DNA of 64,000 bases, from contig CAVRDF010000003.1 of assembly GCA_963719805.1 (NCBI GenBank), positions 620,001 to 684,000 on the forward strand, written 5' to 3'. This DNA is from JAMXLO01 sp963719805. Lineage in GTDB: Bacteria; Pseudomonadota; Alphaproteobacteria; Acetobacterales; Acetobacteraceae. Numbering within the stretch: the first letter of the stretch is position 1; the number at the start of each line of letters is the position of its first letter. A program made the translations under genes and the position numbers. The notes below the pieces were generated by a model, which worked only from the letters and a program-made list of their open reading frames with translations, was not told where the DNA came from and searched no databases. Positions 18,177-27,203 of this stretch are shown one piece after another.

Positions 18177-18854
18177 ATGGAGCTGAATGCCGATTTCACG
18201 CGGCGCGCTGTGGTGCATGCCGGACGGATGGCGTGGGTACCGTCGCCAATGCCTGGTGTTGAACGGCGGATGCTGGATCGTATCGGCGAGGAAGTGGCGC
18301 GTGCGACGTCGATCGTGCGGTATGCGCCGCAGAGCCGGTTCTCGCCGCATACGCATGACGGTGGCGAGGAATTCCTCGTGCTGGACGGTGTGTTCCAGGA
18401 CGAGCATGGGGACTTTCCGGCGGGCTCGTATATTCGCAATCCACCGACGTCGCGGCACACGCCGGGCTCGGAGCCAGGCTGCACCATATTCGTCAAGCTA
18501 TGGCAATTCGACCCGGACGACAGGACGCATGTGCGCATCGACACCAACAAGATGCGTTTTGTTTCCGCGGAGGGACGTGACGGGGTCGAGGTGATGCCGT
18601 TGTTTTGCGACGCGCGGGAGGACGTGCGGCTGGAACGTTGGGCGGCGGGCCAGGCCATTGCCGTCGGCGACGAAGGCGGTGTTGAACTGGTGGTGCTGCG
18701 TGGAGGATTTGCCGCGGACGGCCAGACACTTGTGACGCAATCCTGGCTGCGTCTGCCGCCGGGCGATACTGCCACCTGCACGGTGGGCAACGACGGTTGC
18801 ACGGTATGGGTCAAGTCTGGGCATCTCGCGCGTCCGCAGACAATTCCCGCGTAG
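18177..18854 (+). CDS. Cupin protein, ChrR-like anti-sigma cupin domain
   Basis: A 225-residue cytoplasmic protein with a cupin barrel. Metal-binding cupin motif 1 is seen as PHTHDGGEEFLVLDGVF, and motif 2 region as PAGSYIRNPPTSRHTPG. A second, degenerate cupin half follows (about 130-215, GGVELVVLRGGF). The layout matches the ChrR_cupin family, but the N-terminal zinc-binding anti-sigma domain of ChrR is missing and no sigma-factor gene is adjacent, so it is probably a stand-alone cupin such as an acetylacetone-cleaving-type or ligand-binding protein. GGAGG at 18166 precedes the ATG. Confidence 0.78.
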   Translation: MELNADFTRRAVVHAGRMAWVPSPMPGVERRMLDRIGEEVARATSIVRYAPQSRFSPHTHDGGEEFLVLDGVFQDEHGDFPAGSYIRNPPTSRHTPGSEPGCTIFVKLWQFDPDDRTHVRIDTNKMRFVSAEGRDGVEVMPLFCDAREDVRLERWAAGQAIAVGDEGGVELVVLRGGFAADGQTLVTQSWLRLPPGDTATCTVGNDGCTVWVKSGHLARPQTIPA

Positions 18855-18948
18855 CTGACCGTAAGCCACCGGATATTTGAGCGCCGGCTCGATTAACCGC
18901 GTTTAAAGACCCCGCGCCTAGCCTACCGGCAAGGCGCGGCACGTCAAA

Positions 18949-21303
18949 ATGATGAATTGTCTGATAGCTCAGGCGTGCGGAGGGCTGCTTCGGCCCGGCA
19001 AGCACAGCCTGTGTGTAGATATATGTGTAGTCACCATTCCTGCCATCGCGGCCGCTGGTCAGGCGGCGTCGCAAAGCATCGACTACGGTGCGTTTGAGGA
19101 GTTGTTTGGCGAACCGGTAACCACCAGCGCGACCGGCACGCCGCAGCGAGCCTCGCTGGTACCCACTGATATGGAAATCGTCACTGCCGATACAATTCGG
19201 CGGTCCGGCGCCACGGACATACCCGGAGTGCTTGAGCATGTCGTCGGCGTCGATGTACTTCGCTGGGGCATAACCTCTGCCGATGTCGCGATCCGCGGCT
19301 ATGATACGCCGTTCTCGCCCCGACTGCTGGTTCTGGTGAACGGCCGGCAGGTCTATCTCGACGACTGGGGCCGTACCGAGTGGGATGCGATCCCTGTCCA
19401 GCTCGCGGAGATCCGCCAAATCGAAGTCGTCAAAGGTCCGAACACCGCGCTGTTCGGCTTCAATGCGGCGGCCGGGGTGATCAATATCGTCACCTACAAT
19501 CCGCTGTACGACACGGTGAACACCGGCTCAGTGACGGGGGGCACTCAGGGGTTTGCGCAGGCATCGGTGGTCGGGACGGGACGCATTGGCCAGGACGCAG
19601 CGCTCCGTGTTTCGGCTGGAGCGACGCGCGGCAACGAATTCAGCAGCCTGCGTGAGCTGGCGCCGCGACTGGGATTTCGCCAGTTGTCGTTTCGCGGAGC
19701 GGTATCGGCCGACGCGCTGGTTCGGATCAGCGAAGATCAGGAGTTCGAGCTCGAAGCCACGCATTCCGCGCTTGACCACATGGAGGCGCTTGCCGTTTGG
19801 GCGCCAATCGCGGCTGATTACGACCTTAGTTCCGTGAAGGCTCGGTACAGCGCCAACACCGGGATCGGTCAGCTACAGGCGACTATATATACGAATTTCA
19901 ACCATGAGGTCGGGTTCTTTGGCGGCGAGATTCTCGGGCTGTCACGAGTTACCTTCAACAACCAGAGGACTGACCTGCAGTTGCAGGACGAGTTCAAACT
20001 CGGGGCAGATCATACGTTCCGTTTATCGGCTGAATACCTGCATAGTGCGGTCAATACTTCGCCGATCGAGGGAGCCGCGGTCGGCTACAACGTCGGCTCG
20101 GCCAGCGCCATGTGGCAGTGGCAGATCATGCCGGAGCTTTCGCTTACCACGGCCGCGCGGGTCGACAAATTGTGGCTCTATCGGTCTGGAAGTTTTGCGC
20201 CTGTCATCCCGCTCAGCAACGCGCAGTGGCAGCGGCAAGTCACCCAGCCGAGTTTCAATGTGGGACTGGTTTATCAGCCTCGGGATATTGACCTGGTCCG
20301 TCTGACTGCGGCGCGCGGCGTGCAACTGCCCAGCCTGTTCGCGCTTGGTGCCATTCAGTTCACCCGGCCCTTCCTTGCATTCACCGGCAATCCGACGATC
20401 AACCCGACTGTAGTCACGAACTACGAGTTGGATTGGGATCACAAGCTGCCAGAATTGAAGGTGAACACGCGACTAGCTGTATTTTATCAGACCAACGATG
20501 CATTGCAGACCCTGTCGAGCGCGATGCTGTTTCCGTTGCCGACAGGGATACTGCTGACAACGTCCGGCAATGGGTGGCACTGGAGCGTTGGCTATTCTAC
20601 TCGGCTGGTTTGGGACAATTTCCTGCCCAATCAACCCACCGTTGCCACTGGTGTCGACTTCCAGCATACGACGCCGCAGCATGTTGTCGACGTTGGCGCT
20701 GGGTGGGCCGGAGGCAATTGGGAGATCGATGCGGCCGCCCGGTTCGAGTCGACGTTCGATGGTCTGTTGATCACGCCGGCCGCGACGTACACCACGTTGC
20801 GGGTGAACAGCTACCTGACAGCCGGCATTAATACAACGGCTCCCCGCTCTCAGCTAATAAAATGGGGTTCTAAGGGCTTGCCCTTAGCGGGGTTGCAAGG
20901 GGCGCAGCCCCTTGGTCGCCGCCACGCGCACCTTTCGCGGCGCGGCGACCCAGATCGACGCGGCGGACACGGCGCAACAGCCGATGGTGAGCAGGAACGC
21001 GAGGCGATAGCTGCCGGTCGTGTCGTGAATCACGCCGGCGATCCATGGGCCTGCGGCACCACCGCCGGTCAGCGCGACAGTGGCAGTCCCGAAGATCGAT
21101 CCATAGTGTTTGCCCTCAAAGATCTCGGCGACGATGGGTCCCATGACGGACGTTACCGCGTAGCCAAGGAAGCCTTGGGAAACCACCATCAGATACAACA
21201 GCAATTCGGAAGGTGCGTGTTCCAGTGCAATCAGCACGGCGTAGCAGATGGCGAAGCCGGTGCAGGCGATGGTCCACACCCACTCGCGCCCAATGCGATC
21301 TGA
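18949..21303 (+). CDS. TonB-dependent receptor with lost C-terminus
   Basis: An outer-membrane receptor: N-terminal hydrophobic leader, then a plug domain with IVTADTIRRSGATDIPGVLE, VAIRGYDTPFSPRLLVLVNG and IEVVKGPNTALFGFNAAAGV (all typical TonB plug motifs), followed by a beta-barrel with alternating strands to about 20840 (LRVNSYLTAGIN). From there the open frame runs through a double palindrome at 20871-20913 and then antisense through the 3' part of the MFS gene to 21303; those 155 residues are not receptor-like. The last barrel strands and terminal aromatic signal for BAM insertion are missing. It probably is a non-functional receptor truncated by rearrangement. Substrate unknown. Confidence 0.75.
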   Translation: MMNCLIAQACGGLLRPGKHSLCVDICVVTIPAIAAAGQAASQSIDYGAFEELFGEPVTTSATGTPQRASLVPTDMEIVTADTIRRSGATDIPGVLEHVVGVDVLRWGITSADVAIRGYDTPFSPRLLVLVNGRQVYLDDWGRTEWDAIPVQLAEIRQIEVVKGPNTALFGFNAAAGVINIVTYNPLYDTVNTGSVTGGTQGFAQASVVGTGRIGQDAALRVSAGATRGNEFSSLRELAPRLGFRQLSFRGAVSADALVRISEDQEFELEATHSALDHMEALAVWAPIAADYDLSSVKARYSANTGIGQLQATIYTNFNHEVGFFGGEILGLSRVTFNNQRTDLQLQDEFKLGADHTFRLSAEYLHSAVNTSPIEGAAVGYNVGSASAMWQWQIMPELSLTTAARVDKLWLYRSGSFAPVIPLSNAQWQRQVTQPSFNVGLVYQPRDIDLVRLTAARGVQLPSLFALGAIQFTRPFLAFTGNPTINPTVVTNYELDWDHKLPELKVNTRLAVFYQTNDALQTLSSAMLFPLPTGILLTTSGNGWHWSVGYSTRLVWDNFLPNQPTVATGVDFQHTTPQHVVDVGAGWAGGNWEIDAAARFESTFDGLLITPAATYTTLRVNSYLTAGINTTAPRSQLIKWGSKGLPLAGLQGAQPLGRRHAHLSRRGDPDRRGGHGATADGEQEREAIAAGRVVNHAGDPWACGTTAGQRDSGSPEDRSIVFALKDLGDDGSHDGRYRVAKEALGNHHQIQQQFGRCVFQCNQHGVADGEAGAGDGPHPLAPNAI
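20871..20913. repeat. Double palindrome at TonB/MFS junction
   Basis: TAAGGGC (20871-20877) pairs with GCCCTTA (20880-20886), and AAGGGGC (20897-20903) pairs with GCCCCTT (20907-20913). Read on the minus strand the second hairpin encodes the last residues of the MFS protein (TKGLRPLQPR), the stop lies in the first hairpin, and ATTTTATT follows, so it can also work as an MFS terminator. GGGGC-GCA-GCCCC modules of this type recur in Acetobacteraceae genomes (from memory). Confidence 0.6.
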
Positions 21304-22206
21304 CAACGCGCCCAGCATGATCTGGCCGGGGATTGCCACCACCGCGACGGTGCCGAGCGACCAAGCGGCAACGAGTGGGGTGAAGCCGATTTCGATAAGG
21401 TATTTGGTCTGGTGCACTTGCACCACGTACCAGGCGACCATGCTGCAGAAGTAGCCGAGCAACAGCCACCAGAACCGGCTGGTGCGCAGCGCACGAGCCA
21501 GGGTCCAGTCGGTGGCGGCCCATGCAGGATCCACGACATTGGATTGACGCGCGACTGTGCCGGCGTGGTCTGCCGCAGGTGTACTATCGGGCAACAGACC
21601 GATATCTTCGGGGCGCCGGCGCACGAGCAGCGTCAGGCTGCCGGCAACAACCAGCACGATGATGCCCATCGTCGTGCATGAGGCTCGCCAGCCATCTCGG
21701 CTGATGATTGTCTGCAACCACGGCAGCAAGGTGAATGCGCCGAGGCCCGCGCCGGAAAATGCGATGCCGATTGCAAGGGCGCGGCGACGGCGGAACCAGT
21801 TGGGCAGGAACAACGAGTGCGCGGTGTAAGTGCATTGGCTCGCGCCGATCGATACGAGAACGCCGAGCGTGGCGTAGAGCTGCCACGGATGGCGGATGAT
21901 CGGCGCGGCCAACAAACCAAGGCTCATCAGGCAGATACCGATGCCGAGAACAAGGCGCGGACCGTACTTGTCCATCAGCCGGCCGTTGAGCGGACTTAGT
22001 ACCGCCGAGAGGAAGAAGCCGAACGAGAAGGCGCCGGCGATGAGCCCGCGATCCCAGCCGAACTCGCCGATCAGCGGCGGCATCAGCAGCGAGAACGCGG
22101 TGCGCGCGGTGACGGTGATCGCCATGGTGACGAATGCCGCGCCGACGATGACCCAGCCGTAGAAGAACGGCAGCCGAAGCGGCCATGGTTGGAGTGCAGC
22201 GCTCAT
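20884..22206 (-). CDS. MFS transporter (monocarboxylate/oxalate-formate type)
   Basis: A 440-residue transporter with twelve predicted membrane helices, opening with FFYGWVIVGAAFVTMAITVT, the sequence style of the OFA / monocarboxylate porter group. The loop 2-3 motif appears as GRLMDKYGPRLVLGIG and the central loop is hydrophilic (about residues 200-235). The last eight or so residues (TKGLRPLQPR) come from a palindromic element and replace a normal C-terminus. It overlaps by 4 bp the stop of the D-2-hydroxyacid dehydrogenase, suggesting uptake of a carboxylic acid that the dehydrogenase oxidises or produces. Confidence 0.85.
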   Translation of the reverse strand: MSAALQPWPLRLPFFYGWVIVGAAFVTMAITVTARTAFSLLMPPLIGEFGWDRGLIAGAFSFGFFLSAVLSPLNGRLMDKYGPRLVLGIGICLMSLGLLAAPIIRHPWQLYATLGVLVSIGASQCTYTAHSLFLPNWFRRRRALAIGIAFSGAGLGAFTLLPWLQTIISRDGWRASCTTMGIIVLVVAGSLTLLVRRRPEDIGLLPDSTPAADHAGTVARQSNVVDPAWAATDWTLARALRTSRFWWLLLGYFCSMVAWYVVQVHQTKYLIEIGFTPLVAAWSLGTVAVVAIPGQIMLGALSDRIGREWVWTIACTGFAICYAVLIALEHAPSELLLYLMVVSQGFLGYAVTSVMGPIVAEIFEGKHYGSIFGTATVALTGGGAAGPWIAGVIHDTTGSYRLAFLLTIGCCAVSAASIWVAAPRKVRVAATKGLRPLQPR

Positions 22207-23210
22207 GATGTTGCAGCGATCACGTTGAGTGGTGCTTCGCCGCGAGCGGTGCGCGCGATGTTGCCGGCGATGAGTTCCGCGCGGGCGGCCAGCATGCCTT
22301 CGGTCCAGCCCGAGACGTGCGGTGTCATCAGCACATTGGGGAGCGTGTCGAATGGCAATGTCGCCGGCGGCGTGGGATCGGGCGAGGTTGGGTAGCGGTA
22401 CCAGACATCGAGTGCGGCGCCGGCGATCCGTTGTTCTGCCAACGCCTGATACAGTGCGGCCTCATCACAGATTTCGGCACGGCCGACATTGATCAGGCGC
22501 GCTGCCGGCTTCATTCGCCGCAATCGGCAATCGTCGATCAGGCCGCGCGTTTGTGGCGTGAGCGGCAGAGTGATGGCGAGGTAGTCGGCTCGGCGCACGA
22601 CGTCATCGAGCATATCGGGGCCGACAATGGTCATGTTGGATTGCACTGGCGACGACACGACGTCGCGTCGCATGGCTAGAACCTGCATGTCGAAGGCCAC
22701 GGCACGTCGAGCCAATGCCTGGCCGATATGACCGAATCCCAAGATGCCGAGCGTCTTTCCCGCGAGTTCTGGCCACAGCGGTGGCGGGGGTGCGCCGATG
22801 GCCCATTGGCTGTCCCACTGCTCGTGCCGGAGCCTGGTGTCGAGCCGCGCGAACGAGCGCGACAGGGCAATCATCGCGCCAATGATGTATTCGGCGATGC
22901 CGACCTCGTGGCCATAGGCGTTGGCCAATCGAACGCCCGGACGCAATGCGGATCTATCAATGCGATCGAGTCCCGCGCCGGGTACCTGCACGAGGCGCAG
23001 CCTCGGCGCGGCTTCCGCCATGGCGGCGGTGAATGCCATCGAGACCAGCGCGTCCACATCGTTCAGTCGCGCGATGATCGCGGCTTCATCGTCAACCAGG
23101 AATTCGCATGGCACAGTGACGCGGGCGCGCACCGGTTCGGCGAGCTGTGCGGCGAACGCTCCGGCGAATGCGACCTTCGTGCGATGCATACTGGCGTTGT
23201 GCGATGGCAT
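22203..23210 (-). CDS. D-2-hydroxyacid dehydrogenase (NAD-dependent)
   Basis: A 335-residue 2-hydroxyacid dehydrogenase. The nucleotide-binding motif GKTLGILGFGHIGQALARRA is intact. Catalytic positions are seen as Arg in LINVGRAEICDE and His in MTPHVSGWTEG; the segment after NVGR reads AEI instead of the common GxxVDE, so the glutamate context is slightly atypical. It interconverts a 2-keto acid and the D-2-hydroxy acid. It is the first gene of an operon with the MFS transporter and is divergent from an XRE regulator 53 bp away, which likely controls both. Confidence 0.85.
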   Translation of the reverse strand: MPSHNASMHRTKVAFAGAFAAQLAEPVRARVTVPCEFLVDDEAAIIARLNDVDALVSMAFTAAMAEAAPRLRLVQVPGAGLDRIDRSALRPGVRLANAYGHEVGIAEYIIGAMIALSRSFARLDTRLRHEQWDSQWAIGAPPPPLWPELAGKTLGILGFGHIGQALARRAVAFDMQVLAMRRDVVSSPVQSNMTIVGPDMLDDVVRRADYLAITLPLTPQTRGLIDDCRLRRMKPAARLINVGRAEICDEAALYQALAEQRIAGAALDVWYRYPTSPDPTPPATLPFDTLPNVLMTPHVSGWTEGMLAARAELIAGNIARTARGEAPLNVIAATS

Positions 23211-23245
23211 GAATGTGCACTATCCAAAGTGACCAGCAGTCAGCA

Positions 23246-23262
23246 ACTACTCGCCAGGTAGT
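23246..23262. promoter_or_regulatory. Inverted repeat upstream of XRE regulator
   Basis: ACTAC (23246-23250) and GTAGT (23258-23262) form an inverted repeat with a 7-base centre just before the regulator's ATG at 23264, inside the 53-bp divergent region shared with the dehydrogenase. Position and symmetry fit an autoregulatory operator, but the arms are short and the match could be chance. Confidence 0.25.
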
Positions 23263-23263
23263 C

Positions 23264-24068
23264 ATGAGCACGCCACCGGGGTTTCCTGCACGTCTGGTCT
23301 GGTGGCGCAAACGGCGCGGATTGTCGCAGCTCGACCTGGCATTGGCGGCCGATGTTTCACAGCGGCATGTCAGTTTCCTGGAATTGGATCGCACGCGGCC
23401 AAGCCGAGAGATGGTTCTTCGGTTGGCCGCCGCGATGGATGTACCGCTGCGGCACAGCAACGAGTTGCTGTTGGCTGCCGGCTTCGCGCCGGTTTGGAAC
23501 GAGACGGCATTCGACGCGCAAACCCTGGCGCCGGTGCGCGATGCACTCGACTTCATGCTGCAGCAACAGGAACCGTTTCCGGCGGTGGTGGTGGATCGGC
23601 GCTGGAATCTGCTGCTGGCCAACCAAGGTGCGGCGGCATTGGTACAATTCCTGGTTGGTCCGGTCGAACCCGGGACTGCGGTGAACCTGGCCGATGCGCT
23701 GGTGGCACCCGATGTGCTGCGGCCGCATCTGGTCAACTGGGCGGAGGTGGTGCGGTTCTTCCTGCGCAGCGTGGAGGCGGACGCCGCGGCGGATGGCTCT
23801 GAGCAGACCGCGGCGCTGTTGCGGCGGCTGCTCGGCTATGACGGCGTGCGCGCCGCTCTGGCAGTACCCGGAGCCTCCGGCGCCGGACGCGCCGGTGCTG
23901 CCGATGCATTTCGAGAAGAATGGCGTGACGCTGCGGCTGTTCACCACGATCGCGACGCTGGGCACGCCACAGGACATCACGCTGCAGGAATTACGGGTCG
24001 AAAGCTTTTTCCCGCTGGACGAGGCGACGCGCGCGCAGTTCCGCGGTTGGGCCGGCTGCGTCAGATGA
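23264..24068 (+). CDS. XRE-family regulator with MmyB-like ligand-binding domain, one frameshift
   Basis: About 267 residues. The N-terminal helix-turn-helix (RLVWWRKRRGLSQLDLALAA followed by DVSQRHVSFLELDRTRPSRE) is typical of the MmyB-type regulators, and the C-terminal domain (PFPAVVVDRRWNLLLANQGA) is the PAS-like MLTR ligand-binding region. Near 23855-23862 one base is lost or gained; the second frame continues with QYPEPPAPDAPVLPMHFEKN and LFTTIATLGTPQDITLQELR to the stop at 24066-24068. Both halves are well conserved, favouring sequencing error. Divergent from the dehydrogenase/MFS operon, its likely target. Tail overlaps the Uma2 gene by 8 bp. Confidence 0.85.
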
Positions 24069-24654
24069 AGATGCTGGCAACCGGTATCGTCACATCAGGT
24101 AGTGCCTCGACCTGAAGTGTGCCGGACATATCGACCGTGGCGATCGAATCGTATCTGCCGTCGTTCGGCTTTCGATGCACCAGCACCCGATTCGTCGTCA
24201 GGTCCACCACCCAGAATTCTCGGATACCGGACCGGGCATAGAGCTCCAGCTTCGGCCCGCGGTCGAAGCTGATGCTGGAATCCGCCACCTCGATCAGCAG
24301 ATAGATGTCGGCTGGCGGGGGATGATCGTGCGGATAGCCGTCCCACGGCCGGCGCAGCAAAGCGAAATCCGGTTGCGGTTCGGAAATATCGTCCAACACC
24401 ACCGGGTTCTGCACGCGGACGACGGCTTGACCCTGGGCTGCCAGAACCAGCATCTCGGTCAGCGCATCGACTGCCAGTGCGTGCCGCGGGCCGATCGACG
24501 CCATCTCAATCAGTTGCCCTTCCAGCAGCTCGACGCGATCGTCCTCGCCCAGGATGCCGGCCTCGGCCATACGATGGTAATCGCGCCGCGTCAGCCGATG
24601 CCGGGGCACCTCCTGATAACGGCTGAGGATGTCCGTGGTGTAAACGGCGTCCAT
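24061..24654 (-). CDS. Uma2 family (DUF820) putative endonuclease
   Basis: A 197-residue protein with the PD-(D/E)XK-like Uma2 fold: HRLTRRDYHRMAEAGILGED, DRVELLEGQLIEM, EPQPDFALLR, and the putative active site DIYLLIEVADSSISFDRGPK followed by LELYARSGIREFWVVD. In the last motif E and the following Lys fit the (D/E)xK nuclease geometry. Function is unproven; such genes are abundant in cyanobacteria and some alphaproteobacteria and often mobile. Lies between the XRE regulator (convergent) and purL (divergent). Confidence 0.85.
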   Translation of the reverse strand: MDAVYTTDILSRYQEVPRHRLTRRDYHRMAEAGILGEDDRVELLEGQLIEMASIGPRHALAVDALTEMLVLAAQGQAVVRVQNPVVLDDISEPQPDFALLRRPWDGYPHDHPPPADIYLLIEVADSSISFDRGPKLELYARSGIREFWVVDLTTNRVLVHRKPNDGRYDSIATVDMSGTLQVEALPDVTIPVASIFI

Positions 24655-24724
24655 GCGGGCAGGTTAGCACATTGGCCGGCCCGATAGCAGTCCGTGATGC
24701 GAGCGGTTATACCAGCGTCGCCCC

Positions 24725-26965
24725 ATGCCCAATTCAACCAAACCAGCCCCCGAGGTGTCCCAGGCGCTCGCCGCCGAATTCGGCCTGTCCGGCGACGAAT
24801 ACGCACGCGTGCTGGAGATCATGGGCCGCACGCCGTCGCTGACCGAACTCGGCGTGTTCAGCGTCATGTGGTCGGAGCATTGCAGCTACAAGTCCTCGCG
24901 GGTGTGGCTGCGGCAATTGCCGACGAAGGCGCCGTGGGTGATCCACGGGCCGGGTGAGAATGCCGGCGTGGTGGATATCGGCGACGGGCTGGCCGCCGTG
25001 TTCAAGATGGAATCGCACAACCACCCCAGCTTCATCGAGCCGTACCAGGGCGCGGCGACCGGCGTGGGCGGCATTCTGCGCGACGTGTTCACCATGGGTG
25101 CGCGGCCGATCGCCAACCTGAACGCGCTGCGTTTTGGCTCGCCCCACAATCCGGTGACGAAGCGGATTGTCGATGGCGTGGTGCGCGGTATCGGCGGCTA
25201 CGGCAATTGCGTGGGCGTACCGACGGTGGGCGGCGAGATCAACTTCCACCCGGCGTACGATGGCAATCCGTTGGTGAATGCGATGACTGTGGGCATCGCG
25301 CCGAAGGATCGCATCTTCCTGTCGGTAGCGGCGGGCGTGGGCAATCCGGTGGTCTATGTCGGATCGAAGACCGGGCGGGACGGTATTCACGGCGCGACCA
25401 TGGCGTCCGCCGAATTCGCCGCCGATGCCGAGGAGAAGCGGCCGACCGTGCAGGTGGGCGATCCGTTCACCGAGAAACTGCTGATCGAGGCGTGCCTCGA
25501 GTTGATGGCGACGGATGCGATCGTGGCGATCCAGGACATGGGCGCGGCCGGGCTGACCAGTTCGTCGGTCGAGATGGCGGGGAAAGGCGGTGTCGGCATC
25601 GAGCTCGATCTCGATCAGGTGCCGGCGCGCGAGACCGGCATGACGGCGTACGAGTTCATGCTGTCGGAGAGCCAGGAACGCATGCTGATGGTGCTGCGGC
25701 CGGATCGGCAAGATACGGCGCGCGCGATCTTCGAGAAGTGGGAACTGGATTTCGCGGTCATCGGCCAGCTGACCGACAGCGGGCGGATCGTGGTGCGGCA
25801 TCACGGCGTGGTGGAGGCGGACATCCCGCTTGGGCCGCTGAACGACCAGGCGCCGCTGTATCACCGGCCGACAAGCGAGATCAGCAAGCAGGCGCAGGTC
25901 AATCCGGCAAAGGTGGAGGATCGCGTCGGGCTGACCGCGGCGCTGTGCAAGCTGATCGCCTGTCCCGATCTCGCATCGCGCGCCTGGGTGTGGGACCAGT
26001 ACGACAGCACGGTCGGTGGCCAGACGGTGAAGCGGCCGGGTGCCGCGGATGCGGCGGTGGTGAAGCTGGAAGGGTTGTCGCGCGCGCTGGCGCTGACCAC
26101 GGACTGCACGCCGCGCTATTGCGCGGCGGATGCCGAAGCCGGCGGCATGCAGGCGGTGGCGGAGGCGTGGCGCAATTTGACGGCGGTTGGGGCGCGGCCG
26201 CTGGCGCTGACCGACAACATGAACTTCGGCAATCCGGAGCGGCCGGAGATCATGGGACAGTTCGCGGCGGCGATTCGCGGCATGGCGGCGGCGTGCGAGG
26301 CGCTGGATTTCCCGGTCGTGTCCGGCAATGTCAGTCTGTACAACGAAACACGCGATCCTTCGGGCGTCGCGCGCGCGATCCTGCCGACGCCGGCAATCGG
26401 CGGCCTTGGCGTGCTGGACGATGCGGCACAGGCGGTGGGAATCGCGCTGGGGCCGTGGCTCGACGTCGTGGTGGTCGGCGCGACCAAAGGCTGGCTCGGC
26501 CAGTCGTTGTGGCTGCGCGAGATAGCCGGCCGCGAGGAAGGGGCGCCGCCACCGGTGGACCTGGCGGCCGAACGGGCGGCGGGCGATTTCGTGAGGGCGC
26601 AGATCCTCGCGGGCAACGTGCGCGCCTGCCACGACGTTGCGGATGGCGGCATCCTGGTGACGCTGGCGGAAATGGCGATAGCGGGGATGACCGGGGTGCG
26701 GCTGTTCACCGGGCCGCGCGAGATCCTGAGCCACGCCTATTGGTTCGGCGAGGACCAGGGGCGTTATGTGCTGGCAGTGCCGGACGCCGGCGCGTTCATC
26801 CGGTCTGCCGAGGCGGCGGGCCTGCCGGCGGTGCGGATCGGCACATCGGGCGGACAGGATTTGACACTGCCCGACGGGGGCACAATATCGGTTCGGGCGT
26901 TGCGCGCGGCGCACGAACGCTTCTTTCCGTCCTGGATGGAGGACCGGCATGGCGATGGCGGCTAA
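24725..26965 (+). CDS. purL: Phosphoribosylformylglycinamidine synthase subunit PurL
   Basis: The 746-residue small-type FGAM synthase subunit converts FGAR to FGAM with ATP in purine synthesis, using ammonia from PurQ and the PurS bridge. WSEHCSYKSS (49-58) and ESHNHPS (96-102) are diagnostic, followed by YQGAATGVGGILRDVFTMGA. Length is normal and there is no frameshift. The purS and purQ genes that often precede purL are not here; a Uma2 gene lies upstream on the opposite strand. It overlaps bolA by 17 bp and is followed by grxD, a conserved alphaproteobacterial order. Confidence 0.97.
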   Translation: MPNSTKPAPEVSQALAAEFGLSGDEYARVLEIMGRTPSLTELGVFSVMWSEHCSYKSSRVWLRQLPTKAPWVIHGPGENAGVVDIGDGLAAVFKMESHNHPSFIEPYQGAATGVGGILRDVFTMGARPIANLNALRFGSPHNPVTKRIVDGVVRGIGGYGNCVGVPTVGGEINFHPAYDGNPLVNAMTVGIAPKDRIFLSVAAGVGNPVVYVGSKTGRDGIHGATMASAEFAADAEEKRPTVQVGDPFTEKLLIEACLELMATDAIVAIQDMGAAGLTSSSVEMAGKGGVGIELDLDQVPARETGMTAYEFMLSESQERMLMVLRPDRQDTARAIFEKWELDFAVIGQLTDSGRIVVRHHGVVEADIPLGPLNDQAPLYHRPTSEISKQAQVNPAKVEDRVGLTAALCKLIACPDLASRAWVWDQYDSTVGGQTVKRPGAADAAVVKLEGLSRALALTTDCTPRYCAADAEAGGMQAVAEAWRNLTAVGARPLALTDNMNFGNPERPEIMGQFAAAIRGMAAACEALDFPVVSGNVSLYNETRDPSGVARAILPTPAIGGLGVLDDAAQAVGIALGPWLDVVVVGATKGWLGQSLWLREIAGREEGAPPPVDLAAERAAGDFVRAQILAGNVRACHDVADGGILVTLAEMAIAGMTGVRLFTGPREILSHAYWFGEDQGRYVLAVPDAGAFIRSAEAAGLPAVRIGTSGGQDLTLPDGGTISVRALRAAHERFFPSWMEDRHGDGG

Positions 26966-27182
26966 CGAGATCGAAGCGCTGATCAAGGCGTCGATCCCCG
27001 ATGCTCGTGTCACAGTCGAGGACCTCGCCGGTGACGGCGACCACTACGCCGCCACGGTGGTATCGGAAAGCTTCCGTGGCATACCGCGCGTCAAGCAGCA
27101 TCAGATCGTCTATGCCGCGCTGCGCGGCCGAATGGGGGGCGAGCTGCACGCCCTCGCGTTGCAAACCTCAGCCCCCGACTGA
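26949..27182 (+). CDS. BolA family protein
   Basis: A 77-residue BolA-like protein: NEIEALIKASIPDARVTVED and VVSESFRGIPRVKQHQIVYA carry the family core; the latter includes the F-x-G-x-x-x-[LV] surface and conserved His. BolA proteins bind monothiol glutaredoxins through shared [2Fe-2S] clusters and act in iron regulation or cluster transfer. It starts inside the purL 3' end and is followed 21 bp later by grxD, its predicted partner. Confidence 0.93.
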   Translation: MAMAANEIEALIKASIPDARVTVEDLAGDGDHYAATVVSESFRGIPRVKQHQIVYAALRGRMGGELHALALQTSAPD

Positions 27183-27203
27183 AAGCACCCCAGGAGTCCG
27201 ACA

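Noticed and set aside
24734..27013. A 759-residue open frame on the minus strand
   Set aside because: It is antisense to intact purL. High GC leaves long open frames there, and its Arg/His-rich sequence has no family features.
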